A stretch of DNA of 64,000 nucleotides from Sabellastarte sp. h YS-2021. Its lineage: Eukaryota > Annelida > Polychaeta > Sabellida > Sabellidae. This document shows positions 45,338-53,882 of this stretch, piece after piece (position 1 is the first letter of the stretch; each line of letters begins with the position of its first letter). The translations under genes were made by a program, and so were the position numbers. The notes under the pieces were generated by a model. That model was not told the origin of the DNA, did not search any database, and saw nothing but the letters and a program-made list of their open reading frames with translations. Location: positions 37,656,040 to 37,720,039 of the forward strand of contig OZ024936.1 of assembly GCA_964017235.1 (NCBI GenBank), in the 5' to 3' direction.

Positions 45338-47666
45338 CAATCACTGTTTTGCAAATGTGGTCGGATTGGTGAACTCTGTAAATGTATCCGACAAGATGGA
45401 GGGCTTGAACCCACCACCACCAGTGACAAACAAGAGCGAGACTGTGTTTCCACATGTAAACTCTTTTGTTGCAAGTGTTCCTTTTGTCAGCGGGTCACCG
45501 CAAAAGAAAGGTGTAAATCCCGTTTATTGTCAATCTATCAGAGAAATAAACCATGTGAAAGATGTTTCCTGTGTAGATCACTTGAGTTTTGTAAATATTG
45601 TCACAAATGTCCAAACTGTTGTCACAAATCTTCCTGTAGGGGCAAGACTTCAGCAGTTTTGGAAAAAGTGGGAAACTCTGGGTGCGAGTCCAAAAGTTAT
45701 CAGAATACTGAGAGAGGGCTACACCCTTCCCTTCCGGTTCAGACCCAACCTAACCAGGTCACCAATGGTCATCAGCAAATATGTAAACCCCCAAAGACAG
45801 GCCTTCCTTTTGGAGGCACTGACTCAGCTAACAAACAAGAATGCAGTAGAACCGGTAACAAATCAGACCTCCCTAGGGTTTTACAACCGGCTATTTTTGG
45901 TTCCCAAACCCAACAACCGGTGGAGACCTATCTTGGACCTGAGCACTTTGAACACCTTTTTAAACACAGAGTCGTTCAAGATGGAGACCCCAGAGACAAT
46001 AAGAACCTCCCTACAGGCAGGGGAGTGGGTCACATCCATAGACTTCAAAGACGCTTACTTCCACATTCCAATTCACAGTCAGTCAAGGAAGTACATGCGT
46101 TTTCACATTCAGGGCCACTCCTACCAGTTCAAGGCCCTGCCCTTTGGTCTTTCCACAGCACCCATGGAGTTCACAGTGGTGGCCAAAGAGGTCAAGCTCA
46201 TGGCCTTACAACAGGGTATAAGAATCCACCAGTACCTAGACGACTGGCTGGTGAGGGCCTCTACCCTCCACACCTGTCTCCAGCATACTCAAACCCTGGT
46301 CACTCTTTGTCAGGAACTAGGGTGGCTGGTGAACAAGGAAAAGTCAGAACTGGCACCCAAACAGGTCTTCAACTTCGTAGGTTACCAGTTCGACCTGAAA
46401 GAGGGCAAGGTCAGACCAACAGAAGACCGTTGGCAGGCCTTGACAGACAAAATCAGATCAATGATGTCGGATCCGGTTTGTCCGGTCCGGAAATTCATGT
46501 CCCTCATAGGTCTCCTCACAGCAACAGAAAAACAAGTCCACTTAGGGCGACTCCACATGAGATCCATACAGTGGCACTTGAAAAACAATTGGAGGGTCCC
46601 AGAGTCACTGGAAAAGGTGATACCGGTCCCCAAGTCCCTCCACCCTCATCTAAGGTGGTGGCTGGAGGAAGGCAATGTGCTACTAGGTCAACCATTACAC
46701 CCTCTAAAACATGCTCTGCAGATCTTTACAGACGCATCAAACGAAGGGTGGGGCGCTCACTTGGACGACCATACTGCAAGGGGAACCTGGTCCCTTCCAG
46801 AAAGCAAGTTGCACATAAACCACTTAGAGCTAAAAGCAGTTTTTCTAGCTCTAAAGGAGTTTCGAACCCTGGTCTGCAACAAGACTGTGTTGATAGCTAC
46901 AGACAACACAACAGTGGTTGCCTATATCAACAAAGAAGGGGGGATGAAGTCGGGGTCACTGTGTGCCCTACTGTGGAGAATCCTGTCCTGGTGCACCAGA
47001 CAACAGGTAACCCTCAGGGCACGTCACATCCCCGGCCGGCTGAACATGATAGCAGACAAGCTATCCAGACTTGGCCAGACCATTCAAACAGAGTGGTCAC
47101 TTCATCCAGCAGTATTCCAAGCTGTATGCGCAAGGTGGCACCAGCCAAAAGTGGACCTGTTTGCCACCAGGTTCAACAACAAACTACCTCAGTTTGTGTC
47201 ACCGGTGCCAGACCCCCAGGCTTGGGCAGTGGATGCACTCAGTCTCTCCTGGGAGTACCTGGACCCATACGCCTTCCCACCGGCAGCCATCTTGGGCAAA
47301 GTGGTGGAGAAGCTCCAGGACTACCCCTGCAACAGAATAATCCTGATTGCCCCAGGGTGGCCCAACATGCCCTGGTTTTGGGACCTGGTAGCAATGTCAA
47401 GCCAGATCCCACTCTGTCTGCCCAGCATACCAAACCTTGTGTCTCAGCCATTCAACCAGGTCCTTCACAGGAACCTGTCGAATCTGAACCTACATGCCTG
47501 GCTCCTAGAGCCTCAGCAATCAAGGAGCAAGGCTTCTCTGAGGCAGTGGCAGCACGAATTGAGGCTCCTCAAAGAAGATCAACCAGATCTGTCTATGAGG
47601 CAAAGTGGACCATTTTTACAAAGTGGTGCCTCAGTAATCAGGTGGACTTCAGGGCACCACCTCTGA
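45018..47666 (+). CDS. Reverse transcriptase / RNase H / methyltransferase-like polyprotein of copy D
   Basis: 882 codons, intact, overlapping gag by 320 bp in the +1 frame. The first 200 residues are a reading of gag and spacer sequence. RT: SIDFKDAY (Asp342), LPFGLSTAP (374-382), YLDD (406-409), FNFVGY (451-456). RNase H: TDAS (Asp572), LELKA (Glu604), ATDN (Asp629) and MIAD (Asp680), so all four acidic residues are present. The C-terminal domain (about 690-830) has KVDLFAT, PVPDPQAW and LIAPGWPNMPWF, matching the Dam-like methyltransferase domain known in DIRS elements. It copies element RNA into DNA. The start is uncertain; +1 frameshifting from gag or internal initiation are both possible. 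Confidence 0.93.
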   Translation: MALNWTPCLPYVRLQFTNYHSSRTAYWSKLKRKSYVVKRGVLLVPHQGNLDVFIHTSPPIEPLTSRTGSPLLRHGSRLETGKLLRKGVVKPQTSARSRPEVLKSINDNHCFANVVGLVNSVNVSDKMEGLNPPPPVTNKSETVFPHVNSFVASVPFVSGSPQKKGVNPVYCQSIREINHVKDVSCVDHLSFVNIVTNVQTVVTNLPVGARLQQFWKKWETLGASPKVIRILREGYTLPFRFRPNLTRSPMVISKYVNPQRQAFLLEALTQLTNKNAVEPVTNQTSLGFYNRLFLVPKPNNRWRPILDLSTLNTFLNTESFKMETPETIRTSLQAGEWVTSIDFKDAYFHIPIHSQSRKYMRFHIQGHSYQFKALPFGLSTAPMEFTVVAKEVKLMALQQGIRIHQYLDDWLVRASTLHTCLQHTQTLVTLCQELGWLVNKEKSELAPKQVFNFVGYQFDLKEGKVRPTEDRWQALTDKIRSMMSDPVCPVRKFMSLIGLLTATEKQVHLGRLHMRSIQWHLKNNWRVPESLEKVIPVPKSLHPHLRWWLEEGNVLLGQPLHPLKHALQIFTDASNEGWGAHLDDHTARGTWSLPESKLHINHLELKAVFLALKEFRTLVCNKTVLIATDNTTVVAYINKEGGMKSGSLCALLWRILSWCTRQQVTLRARHIPGRLNMIADKLSRLGQTIQTEWSLHPAVFQAVCARWHQPKVDLFATRFNNKLPQFVSPVPDPQAWAVDALSLSWEYLDPYAFPPAAILGKVVEKLQDYPCNRIILIAPGWPNMPWFWDLVAMSSQIPLCLPSIPNLVSQPFNQVLHRNLSNLNLHAWLLEPQQSRSKASLRQWQHELRLLKEDQPDLSMRQSGPFLQSGASVIRWTSGHHL
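45350..45637 (+). other. Cys-rich zinc-finger-like segment in the Gag/YR frame of copy D
   Basis: Starting four codons after the gag TGA and in the same frame, about 96 codons encode 20 Cys. They include CKC, CKLFCCKCSFC, CERCFLC and CKYCHKCPNCC, spaced like zinc-binding knuckles. The overlapping RT frame here is only a V/N/S-rich stretch. The segment is in frame with YR downstream; the ATG at 45527 lies within it. No counterpart is seen in A, B or C. Confidence 0.6.
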
Positions 47667-48580
47667 AGGCCATTGCTGACTTCCTCCTGCACTTGTTCCA
47701 GGACAAGAAGTTACAACCAGGCACTATTGATGGCTACAGATCAGCCATTGCTGACAAACTGGGCAATTCCACCATTAATGTCAGCAAAGATGAGAATCTC
47801 ACTCGTCTCCTGGATAGTTTCCATAGAGACAGACCTAAGGGCAGGAGGGGCATCCCCTCCTGGAACCTTTCACTGGTTTTACATCAGCTCACGAAGGCTT
47901 CTTTTGAACCCCTGAAAGAGTCCTCCTTGAAACATTTAACTTTCAAGACTGTTTTCCTGCTGGCTTTGGGTTCAGGTAAACGCAGGAGTGAGATCCATGC
48001 TTGGTTACATAAGAACATCAGACACCAGTCAGACTGGTCTAAGGTGTCTTTGTACCCCTCACCCAGCTTCCTATCCAAGAATCAGCTGGCTAAGGAAGGT
48101 CCAGATAGTGTGGCACCAGTGGTCATCCCAGTCCTGGCACCATCTCTGGATAGGTCACTCAAGGGTGACAGGTCCCTATGTCCAGTTAGAGCCCTGCGTT
48201 ACTACTTGGACAGGACTGCAGACCTCAGGCAGAATAAGGAGTTAGTCTTTGTCTCCTTCAAGAAGGGTTTTGATAAAGACATCTCGCCTGCCACCATCTC
48301 CTCATGGATCAAACAGACTGTGGTTCTGTGCTATGAGCTCTCTGACCAGGAGGCCCTCACCTTACATCAGGTTAAAGCCCATGATGTTAGGGCCTTTGCT
48401 GCTTCTAAGGCTTTCCAATCAGGGATCTCCTTAGATCAGATCTTGTCAGCCTGCCACTGGAAATCTCACAACACCTTCACCCAATTCTATTTGAAGGATG
48501 TTGCCTGGGCTGACTCAGAGCTTTTCCATCTGGGACCTGTAGTGGCTGCCCAGCAGGTGCACCTCCAGGCCCAGAAGTGA
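45527..48580 (+). CDS. Tyrosine recombinase ORF of copy D
   Basis: 1017 codons, intact, one frame behind RT and overlapping it by 2.1 kb. From the ATG the first 45 residues are Cys-rich, followed by about 600 residues of Gly/Pro/Ser/Arg-rich low-complexity reading of the RT region. The recombinase domain starts near residue 665 (EQGFSEAVAARIEAPQRRS). Catalytic set: Arg819 in SGKRRSEIHA, His952 and Arg955 in KAHDVRAFAAS, His977 in ACHW, Tyr988 in NTFTQFYLKD, so fully conserved. It would recombine the circular copy into the genome. The same frame is open upstream to the gag TGA, so the product could start earlier. Confidence 0.93.
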   Translation: MSIYQRNKPCERCFLCRSLEFCKYCHKCPNCCHKSSCRGKTSAVLEKVGNSGCESKSYQNTERGLHPSLPVQTQPNQVTNGHQQICKPPKTGLPFGGTDSANKQECSRTGNKSDLPRVLQPAIFGSQTQQPVETYLGPEHFEHLFKHRVVQDGDPRDNKNLPTGRGVGHIHRLQRRLLPHSNSQSVKEVHAFSHSGPLLPVQGPALWSFHSTHGVHSGGQRGQAHGLTTGYKNPPVPRRLAGEGLYPPHLSPAYSNPGHSLSGTRVAGEQGKVRTGTQTGLQLRRLPVRPERGQGQTNRRPLAGLDRQNQINDVGSGLSGPEIHVPHRSPHSNRKTSPLRATPHEIHTVALEKQLEGPRVTGKGDTGPQVPPPSSKVVAGGRQCATRSTITPSKTCSADLYRRIKRRVGRSLGRPYCKGNLVPSRKQVAHKPLRAKSSFSSSKGVSNPGLQQDCVDSYRQHNSGCLYQQRRGDEVGVTVCPTVENPVLVHQTTGNPQGTSHPRPAEHDSRQAIQTWPDHSNRVVTSSSSIPSCMRKVAPAKSGPVCHQVQQQTTSVCVTGARPPGLGSGCTQSLLGVPGPIRLPTGSHLGQSGGEAPGLPLQQNNPDCPRVAQHALVLGPGSNVKPDPTLSAQHTKPCVSAIQPGPSQEPVESEPTCLAPRASAIKEQGFSEAVAARIEAPQRRSTRSVYEAKWTIFTKWCLSNQVDFRAPPLKAIADFLLHLFQDKKLQPGTIDGYRSAIADKLGNSTINVSKDENLTRLLDSFHRDRPKGRRGIPSWNLSLVLHQLTKASFEPLKESSLKHLTFKTVFLLALGSGKRRSEIHAWLHKNIRHQSDWSKVSLYPSPSFLSKNQLAKEGPDSVAPVVIPVLAPSLDRSLKGDRSLCPVRALRYYLDRTADLRQNKELVFVSFKKGFDKDISPATISSWIKQTVVLCYELSDQEALTLHQVKAHDVRAFAASKAFQSGISLDQILSACHWKSHNTFTQFYLKDVAWADSELFHLGPVVAAQQVHLQAQK

Positions 48581-48584
48581 GGAG

Positions 48585-48692
48585 ATGTTGTATATATGTA
48601 AATATGTACATATTGTAAATATGCTAGATATGTACATAATGTAAATATGTTGAATGTACATATATGTTCAAAAAAAAAAAAAAAAAAAAAAA
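48585..48692 (+). repeat. Microsatellite-like TA-rich repeats and A-run in the D 3' untranslated region
   Basis: Reiterated TATGTAAATATGTACATA-type units are followed by a run of about 22 A (48671-48692), right after the YR stop. Could be slippage-prone element sequence. Confidence 0.7.
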
Positions 48693-48781
48693 CTGTGACT
48701 TGCTTCCTTTGGGAAGTTTATTTCTTCTGGGACTGAACTCAGCCCCTCTCTCTCTCTATCTTTCCAACTCAGACCAACTCT

Positions 48782-48806
48782 GAAAGGAAAGAAAAAGGGG
48801 GGGGGG
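48782..48806 (+). other. Polypurine tract with 10-G run in copy D
   Basis: A purine-only stretch, GAAAGGAAAGAAAAA then a G-run, lies about 200 bp after the YR stop. It is comparable in form and order to the tracts of A, B and C although the surrounding sequence is unrelated. Confidence 0.8.
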
Positions 48807-48963
48807 CAACGTCGGTAGGCTCCCGGTTAACCGGTGAGTTAGTGACAGACCCTGACCTTTCAGGGTTCTCTGACCCTAGGTCAAATGGGCCTGTTAAAAA
48901 TTGTTGTTATGAGTTCACATAAGTCCCTAGCTGCTTACCCGCCTACCAAGCGGTAGTTATTCA

Positions 48964-49060
48964 GCAATTGTCCATTGGATAGGATGTATTAACGCAATAA
49001 AATTGCAAATTTAATAAGTAAATTAAATTTTTATAAGTTAATACCCTATCCAATGGACAG
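48964..49060. repeat. ICR of copy D
   Basis: 48964-49002 is the reverse complement of the left outer end and 49003-49060 of the right outer end, joined directly. This defines the boundaries of D at 42999 and 49333. Confidence 0.92.
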
Positions 49061-49120
49061 GCAAGGCCCACCCAACCGGCCCCGCTATCAGCTTACTAGG
49101 GGTCTTACTAGGATTAGACA

Positions 49121-49333
49121 CGAAAAAGATGCTATGACGTCAATAGGTAAACAGGAAATGAAGTACGATGCGCCACCTGGCGAATGCACACTCTGTGACC
49201 AGTCCTGCCGGTAGTATATACAGGACGTCTTTTTCTGGCGTTTGGCGGGACCGGTCGCGCCGACCGGTAAAGCAATTGTCCATTGGATAGGGTATTAACT
49301 TATAAAAATTTAATTTACTTATTAAATTTGCAA
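49121..49333 (-). repeat. Right inverted terminal repeat of copy D
   Basis: Reverse complement of the left repeat, including the CGCGCCGACCGGT and TGACGTCA blocks, plus a right-end-specific outer segment repeated only in the ICR. Confidence 0.9.
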
Positions 49334-49459
49334 AATTGTCTGATTAATGGGAACACAAATCACTCATGTAGTGTTCATCACAAATAATTCACATATAACT
49401 CAGAAATAATTAATTCATAATGTGCTTGTATATTTGTTACAGGTAAGCATTATAAAATT

Positions 49460-50180
49460 GCACAACACAAAAATGCTTGTATCTCCCAAACCATGCGAGA
49501 TAGAGCAATTTTAACGAAATTTTGGAGCCACACGGTACCTAAGCGAGATACTCTGCCCAATTCTCAAAAATTTTTCCTCTTTCCAAAAATGGCAGCCATT
49601 TTGAATTTTCGAATTTTTGACAAAAATGGTAAAACTTAAAATTGCTTGTATCTCCCAAACCGTGCGAGATAGAGCGATTTCGGCGAAATTTTTGACTCAG
49701 AGGGTATATATTCAAGAAACTCGGCTCAATTCTCAAAAAATTTTTCCTCTTTCCAAATATGGCGGCCATTTTGAATTTTCAAATTTTTGACAAAAATGGT
49801 AAAACTTAAAATTGCTTGTATCTCCTAAACCGTGCGAGATAGAGTGATTTCGGCAAAATTTTTGACCCACAGTGTATACATGCAAGATACTCTGCTCAAT
49901 TCTCAAAAAAAATTTCCACTTTCCAAAAATGGCAGCCATTTTGAATTTTCGAATTTTTGACAAAAATGGTAAAACTTAAAATTGCTTGTATCTCCTAAAC
50001 CGTACGAGATAGAGTGATTTCGGCGAAATTTTTGGCCCACAGGGTATATAAGCAAGATACTCTGCCCATTTTTCAAAAATTTTTCCTCTTTCCAAAAATG
50101 GCGGCCATTTTGAATTTTCGAATTTTTGACAAAAATGGTAAAACTTAAAATTGCTTGTATCTCCTAAACCATTTTAAATT
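49460..50180 (+). repeat. S1 tandem array (170-bp monomer), about 4.3 copies
   Basis: GCGAGATAGAG-type starts at 49495, 49664, 49834 and 50004. Each monomer has 'TTTCCAAAAATGGCAGCCAT' and 'TTTTTGACAAAAATGGTAA'. Confidence 0.9.
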
Positions 50181-50273
50181 TTCCAATTTTTTTTTTCGAT
50201 ATAATTTCAGATTGACAGGGTATCTAGGCAAGATCTTCTTTCTATTATAAGCAGCCAACACCATCTTTCTTTT

Positions 50274-50332
50274 GGGACGCTTTGTTTTTGCCACGCGAAA
50301 ACAATTGCTTTGCTTCGCTAGCGATCCTCTAG
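50274..50332 (+). other. GGGACGCTTTG block, hairpin and CTAG terminus
   Basis: Follows the S1 array. It shares GGGACGCTTTGTTTTTG with 23948 and ends in an imperfect hairpin (ATTGCT/AGCGAT) then CCTCTAG. An S2 array starts immediately after, which makes 50332 a likely element end. Confidence 0.4.
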
Positions 50333-50334
50333 TT

Positions 50335-50935
50335 TTCTGATGTGGTCTGATTTGACCTTGGGCCCCTCCTTAAAGGTCAAATGAGGATAACCAAATTTAA
50401 AAGTGCCTATAACTCGCTCATTATTGGTCCTAGAGGTTTGTAATGTGAAACCAACCTATAGGAAATCATGGGCTGGGAATCTTCTCATGTGGTCAGATTT
50501 TACCTTGGTGCCCCTCTTTCAAGGTCAAACAAGGATAGCCAAAATTCAAAGTGCTTATGACGCTTATTCTTGGTCCTAGAGGTTTGCAATGTTAAACCAA
50601 CCTATAGGAAATCACGGGCTAAGAATCTTTTGATGTGGTCAAAACGAGGATAGCCAAAATTAAAAGTGCTTATAACACGCTTATTATTGGTCCTAGAGGT
50701 TTGCAATGTGAAATCAACATATCGGAAATTATGGGCTGGGAAACTTCTGATGTGGTCAGATTTGACCTTGGGCTGTTTCAAGGTCAAACAAGGATAGCCA
50801 AAATTAAAAGTGCTTATAACTCACATATTATTGGTCCTAGAGGTTTGTAATGTGAAACCATCATATAGGAAATCATGGGCTAGGAATCTTTTGATGTGGT
50901 CAGATTTGACCTTGGGCTCCTTTTTCAAGGTTAAG
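50335..50935 (+). repeat. S2 array, about 4 monomers
   Basis: 148-bp family, with CTTATTATTGGTCCTAGAGG and TTGACCTTGGGC blocks; one monomer near 50640 is shortened. Confidence 0.85.
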
Positions 50936-51207
50936 TGATGGTTGTATGGCTTTGGTGAGTTGTCTTTCAGGTGGATACAATTTGCATCAGTTCTCTGATG
51001 CGTTAGGTCTAGTGTACTGTACAAACACTGTGATGATGAGCATTTCAAAGGGGATTTCCAAATTTATATTATTAATGTATCTACAAGATATGTTTCACTG
51101 CTGTGTATGTGTCAGTTTAAAAAAAATTTTTTTTTCTGAGCCACACTTAAGGTCATGGCTTTATAGACTTGCAAATGGTTTATTTTATGAAATTCCAAGG
51201 TATTTAA

Positions 51208-51590
51208 GGGACGCTTGTTTGTATTTACGGAAGATGGAAGAGAGAGTGGGTCCGCTGGTTCCGCTGGTTCCTGTATTTTCTATTGCTTTAGATCGGTAAC
51301 CACTGGGTGAATACTTTTCAAATTTAGCACATGTATGCAGTAGCCCTAGGAAATTTTTTTTTGAATATGGTGTCATGACATTGCAACCAGTCAGAGAAGT
51401 CACATGACCAAAAACATGTTTTTCAAAGGGGTGGCTTGTCCTGGTGATAACTTAAAAAGCGCTTCACCTATTCACATGAAATTTGGCAAGTAGGTTCATT
51501 ATATAGACGTCTGGAAGTCATTAACGTTTGGAAGTGATCCAATACAAAATGGCCGACTTATTAATGATTAACTAAACACCACGATTTTTC
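51208..51590 (+). repeat. Head segment homologous to 42379-42755
   Basis: Begins GGGACGCTTGTTTG. It contains 'AGTCACATGACCAAAAACA' and 'GATAACTTAAAAAGCG', both also present in the 42.4-kb copy, and leads into S1 monomers. Confidence 0.65.
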
Positions 51591-51990
51591 ACTGAAAATG
51601 AAAAATCTTTAATATCTCAGAAACTGTGCGAGATAGAGCGATTACGACAAAATTTTTGACCCACAGGGTATCAGCAGAGTCTACTGGTGCCATTTCACAA
51701 AAATCAGTTCCTCCCATTTTTAGTGGCTGTCTTGGATTTCTGCATAAAACGCATAAATGCAAGTATCTCGGAAACGGTGTGAGATACAGTGATTTCGACG
51801 AAAATTTTGACCCCAGGGTACCTGCAGAGTCCACTGGCACGGTTCTCCAAAAATCGTTTTCCTGCCAATTTTGGCAGCCATCTTGAATTTATGCATAAAA
51901 CGCCAAAAAACACATTATCTCGATAACTTTGCAAGATAGAGTGATTTCGATGAAATTTTTGAGATCAGAGTGTACTGGCAACTGTTCCCA
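51590..51990 (+). repeat. S1 array, diverged, about 2.5 monomers
   Basis: GCGAGATAGAGCGATTACG at 51627 and related phrases at about 51779 and 51930, with CCACAGGGTAT-like blocks. Confidence 0.75.
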
Positions 51991-51999
51991 GAAATCATT

Positions 52000-52706
52000 T
52001 TCCTGCCATGTTAGTGTCAAAAATTAGTTTAAACCATCAAAAACTGGTTAAAACCATTCTTACAAAATGTGTAGATGTGACAATCCAGATTCTTTGTGTA
52101 TTGGTCAGGATAGAACAATTCTTTTATTCCATAGTTTATTTCAACTTCTTTTGTGTAAACATACATCACTGTCAACCACTGAAATCCACAGCTCTTACTG
52201 TCAACTATTATGCTGAATCCAAATCATTCCCTGATACTTTGTTATGTTGAATCCACAGCCCTTCTTGTATCAATTTCACAAGCTGAATCCACAACTTGCA
52301 CTTAGTCTATTACTTTTATAAGCAATTACCCAAGAAACAGTTCACTTCCAAAAAGGTGATTATATGTAAAAGCAAGAGTGGGGTATAAACTTCACAGCCT
52401 CTAAAGCACAATTTAAGTGAGGTGACCTCTTCTGCAACACTGTTCTATTACACTTTCTCATGTAAAATAATCTCTTGAACTAAAGAAGTCATTTCAGTTT
52501 TGAATTGAATTACCTGAACCTTGATGTTCATCAATGCATGGGTTGTCAATGAAATAATTCCTTGAAGTAAGGAAGCAATGTGAATTTTAACTGGATTAAT
52601 TCAACTTAATGAATACACAAATAGGGTTTCTCATTACAATAATCCCTTGAAGTAGAGAAGCCATCAAAGCTCTCATTTAAATTGAAGTTAACTACAGATA
52701 TGAAGA
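52000..52706. other. Low-copy AT-rich stretch
   Basis: No supported gene. The phrase GAATCCACAGC or GAATCCACAAC recurs at about 52242 and 52275. Otherwise I see nothing in it. Confidence 0.3.
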
Positions 52707-53035
52707 TTTTATTGCACTACAATAGCTTACTATGTGGAACTGAATGCTATCTTGGGAGGCCGTAAGGGATCTGGCCAACCTCCAAGAAAAATAGACGTTT
52801 AGTGTTGACTGAATCCCAGTGCTGTAGGTGAACCCCATAGTGTACTTCTGTTGGAAATTCCTCCTTTCTCGTTGGCCACAATCTGTGCAGACATGTTTTA
52901 TTGCAAGGAAAGAAATTCATATTTTCCATGGATATACTTGTCTTTGGATACTGAAACTACATCAGTTTCTTTATTTTATAACATAGAATCTTAATTTTGT
53001 GACAATTCACTGAACAGACAAGTATATTTAACATA
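52707..53035 (+). mobile_element. Orphan left end of a DIRS element (copy E)
   Basis: TTTTATTGCACTACAATAGC, then TTACTATGTGGAACTGAATG, the 'AAAATAGACG' block and CTTTCTCGTTGGCCAC (52864) follow the left repeats of A, B and C in order. The next 150 bp resembles their leader, up to a degenerate equivalent of ACAGGATAAGTAT at about 53015. Nothing of gag, RT or YR follows. It lies less than 500 bp upstream of copy C. Confidence 0.72.
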
Positions 53036-53062
53036 TTTCACAACTAAATAATAAATCCACTT

Positions 53063-53430
53063 CCGGGTTCACGTTGTAAAGAAAAGAGAGGGGCGACAAT
53101 GACTCGTGTATGTAGCTTATATACAGGATTTATGCCTGTTCATATCAAATCAAAGAAATATTTTAAGGGTTTATCCTTGATCTGATACATTATTTGATCA
53201 TTTTAAGGGTTAAAATACAAAATCAAGCACGGAAACTGACTCCAAACAGAATCCTTGGGGAAACCCGTTTGGTGACGTCATCTTCTAGACAGCAAGTGCC
53301 GAGAGACTACGAATCGTGTATGTAGCTAATAACAGGACCTTTACCTGTCAAAATAAAATAAATAAAATATTTAAACCCTTATCTGGTACATTATTAACCA
53401 TTTAAAGGGTTAAAACTTAAAGGAGATAGG
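53063..53430 (+). repeat. Direct duplication, two diverged copies (offset about 210 bp)
   Basis: 'CGTGTATGTAGCTTATATAC' and the following CCTGTTCATATCAAAT to TAAGGGTTAAAA recur from about 53308. The second copy is preceded by TGACGTCATC (53274). Function unknown. Confidence 0.5.
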
Positions 53431-53491
53431 AAAATTTATGAAACCAAAGGTAATATATCCCCACAACTAGTTTTGGGCACTGAAACACATT

Positions 53492-53656
53492 TTTTATTAC
53501 GCTACAATAGCTTACCATATGGGACTCAATGCTGTTCTCGGATGGCCACAAGGCATTATGGCCAACGTCTAAGAAAAATAGACATTTATAGTTGGCCGTA
53601 GCCTCAAGTTGTCGTCACGTGATAACTTCTGACCAATCGCCCTACTTTCTCGTTGG
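53492..53656 (+). repeat. Left inverted terminal repeat of copy C
   Basis: Carries GCTTACCATATGGGACTCAA, the CACGTG E-box (53617-53622) and CTTTCTCGTTGG. It is the reverse complement of 58621-58765. Confidence 0.88.
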
Positions 53657-53882
53657 CCACGTTGAACTGGTAGCTTTCTGCAAATTATACAGACATTTTC
53701 ATTTATATCTCAGCTTTTACGTATTGTTGGAGGTTTATTTTTGGTTATTTCTTTTATTATATTACATGGATTATTCTGTAAAATTTCTGTTTTGACAGGA
53801 TAAGTATGTTTCTTATTTTCGCGTGTTTTGAGTTTTCCTCGGTTCAGGCTTTTTTACATCTACATCTTTTATTGCGTTTAAA

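Larger units (their letters stand above)
42999..49333 (+). mobile_element. DIRS-like retrotransposon copy D, nearly intact (6335 bp)
   Basis: Left outer end TTTTATTGCGTTAATACATC, right outer end finishing TTATTAAATTTGCAA, terminal repeats rich in ACCGGT, gag, RT-RNase H-methyltransferase-like ORF (882 codons) and YR ORF (1017 codons) with all catalytic residues, and an exact ICR. The terminal repeats differ at about one position, so the insertion is young. It belongs to a different subfamily from A, B and C: ORFs align along their length but clearly diverge, and terminal repeats are unrelated. The only obvious lesion is one TAG in gag. CpG sites are abundant. Confidence 0.95.
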
